NCBI GenBank assembly: GCA_016792625.1
Contig: JAEUKK010000104.1
Location: 1 to 64,000, forward strand
Source: Deltaproteobacteria bacterium
GTDB taxonomy: Bacteria; Myxococcota_A; UBA796; UBA2385
DNA length: 64,000 bases
Direction: 5' to 3'
A program made the translations under genes and the position numbers. Positions within the stretch are counted from its first letter, which is position 1; each line of letters opens with the position of its first letter. The notes beneath the pieces were generated by a model that had not been told where the DNA came from, ran no database searches, and worked only from the letters and a program-made list of their open reading frames with translations. Positions 63,109-64,000 of the stretch are shown here, piece after piece.

Positions 63109-64000
63109 ATGCGCGTCCGTCCCTCCGTTCACCGCCTCCTCCCCACCCTCGCCCTCGCCGGCGTGGCCGTCACCGCCGCGGGCTGCGGCAGCTGCATGGA
63201 CGGCGACAAGCCCAAGAAAGAGGTCGCCGCGGGCGCCGAGGCCGACGCCGAGAAAGGCAAAGGCAAGGGCAAAGGGAAGGGCAAGGGCAAACAAGAGGTC
63301 GAGCGCAAAGAGCGGGTCGTGGTCGAGCGCGACAAGCTGACGCTCACCGGCCAGGGCATGGTCGCCCAGGTCGGCACCAAGGCCTACATCTGGACCGACG
63401 GGCGCAGCGCCGCGGTCGGCTTCCCCGCCGAGAAGGTGGTCTGGTCGGCCGAGGGCTTCGAGTACCCGCTCACCAACGGCACCAACGTGGTCAGCATGGG
63501 CGGCGGCCTGTACTGGAAGGCTGGCCCCCCGACCGCGGGCGCCCAGCCGGTCAGCGCGCTGCTCACCGGGCTCGCCGCGCCCCCGGCTGGCTTTGAGCTG
63601 GCCAGCGAGCCCGCCAAAGACAACCGGGTGACCATGACGCTGAAGGGCCCCGAGGGCCGTCAGGTGCGCATGGGCACCCTTGAGGCCGCCCCGACGGCGA
63701 TCGCCTGGCCGATGGGCACGCTGCCCCAGGTCGGCCAGCGCTCGCTCGAGCTGCCCCAGACCACGCCCTTCAAGAAGGACGCCGCGGGCACCTACTTGGC
63801 CGAGATGCCCGAGGGCGCGACCGCCGTGCCCACCGAGGCCCCCTCGAAGGACCAGCTCGCCGCCTGGACCGCCGACATCAACAAGCTGACCAACGGCCGC
63901 GGCGGTGAGGTCATCGCCGGGTGGATGGTCGACCTCGACCGCGATGAGAAGAAAGAGGCGGTGCTCATCACCAGCGCCGCTATGCCGAACCCGAGCGCCT
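63109..64000 (+). CDS. Lipoprotein, C-terminally truncated by window end
   Basis: The frame is open from ATG 63109 to the last base (297 codons), so the C-terminus is missing. Signal LALAGVAVTAAGCGSC gives lipid Cys26. A lysine/glycine microsatellite (KGKGKGKGKGKG) at ~55-66 links the anchor to a beta-rich domain (RVVVERDKLTLTGQGMVAQV, KAYIWTDGRSAAVGFPAEK) and a later GWMVDLDRDEKKEAVLITS segment resembling a calcium-type repeat. Not recognised as a family. Start preceded by TTGGAGTGCCC. Confidence 0.75.
   Translation, partial: MRVRPSVHRLLPTLALAGVAVTAAGCGSCMDGDKPKKEVAAGAEADAEKGKGKGKGKGKGKQEVERKERVVVERDKLTLTGQGMVAQVGTKAYIWTDGRSAAVGFPAEKVVWSAEGFEYPLTNGTNVVSMGGGLYWKAGPPTAGAQPVSALLTGLAAPPAGFELASEPAKDNRVTMTLKGPEGRQVRMGTLEAAPTAIAWPMGTLPQVGQRSLELPQTTPFKKDAAGTYLAEMPEGATAVPTEAPSKDQLAAWTADINKLTNGRGGEVIAGWMVDLDRDEKKEAVLITSAAMPNPSA

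Overview
The window is very GC-rich DNA (almost every codon ends in G or C), with tightly packed genes, many GTG/TTG starts and strong Shine-Dalgarno sites of the form GGAG(G/C)CCCC before the start. MopE-type Asp-rich metal-binding repeats, a MYXO-CTERM-like C-terminal tail, Asp-Gly-Ser/Ala lipoprotein linkers, FHA-sigma54 and FHA/PP2C signalling genes and numerous lipoproteins point to a member of the Myxococcota (predatory or fruiting deltaproteobacterial lineage). This is an inference from gene content; no rRNA or tRNA gene was seen.

Layout. 1-1300: the end of an Rpn-type nuclease/transposase-like gene, then a 43-bp tandem array (15 units). 1300-8000: a polytopic GT-C-like membrane protein, a glucose/sorbosone dehydrogenase lipoprotein, MsrB, then leftward SDR, DUF2071, alpha/beta hydrolase and YfcE-like phosphoesterase genes. 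8000-14100: a photobiology cluster with a DUF2256-DUF3253 fusion, an FeS (6-4) photolyase, a class II photolyase fused to an FAD amine-oxidase-like domain, and a third photolyase/cryptochrome. 14146-18083: a leftward four-gene operon of exported Memo-like lipoprotein, toroid-like lipoprotein, small membrane protein and HTTM membrane protein. 18146-23279: GT2 glycosyltransferase, GT-C-like protein and a large secreted beta-helix/MopE/MYXO-CTERM protein. 23316-25441: BrkB-like and DUF1015 proteins. 25574-35911: FHA scaffold plus PP2C phosphatase, class C beta-lactamase-like lipoprotein, polyphosphate kinase, a tail-anchored protein and an FHA-FHA-sigma54 activator. 36137-42837: thioredoxin-like protein, two more GT-C-like proteins, a YdeI protein and an unusual SGNH-hydrolase/substrate-binding/collagen-like fusion. 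43026-45868: a sulfur-relay operon (SQR-like, DUF1641-DsrC fusion, DsrE). 46528-50184: a C39-like cysteine peptidase divergent from acetyl-CoA synthetase. 50232-55619: histidine kinase/response regulator, OhrR-glutathione peroxidase with a clear dyad operator, YheT hydrolase, and a membrane-anchored phosphoesterase with a coupled 52-residue small protein. 55718-64000: repeat protein, tatA-mtnA-hutI operon, small proteins, an ABC transporter, infA, a MazG-like pyrophosphatase and a truncated lipoprotein.

Working together: stress and damage defence is the main recurring theme (three photolyases, MsrB, glutathione peroxidase/OhrR, thioredoxin-like protein, sulfide oxidation/sulfur relay, MazG-like hydrolase, polyphosphate). 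The second theme is a large exported or lipid-anchored proteome of unknown role. Several intergenic regions carry tandem mini-hairpins with GCA loops whose stem sequence differs between loci while pairing is kept, which suggests a dispersed structured element.
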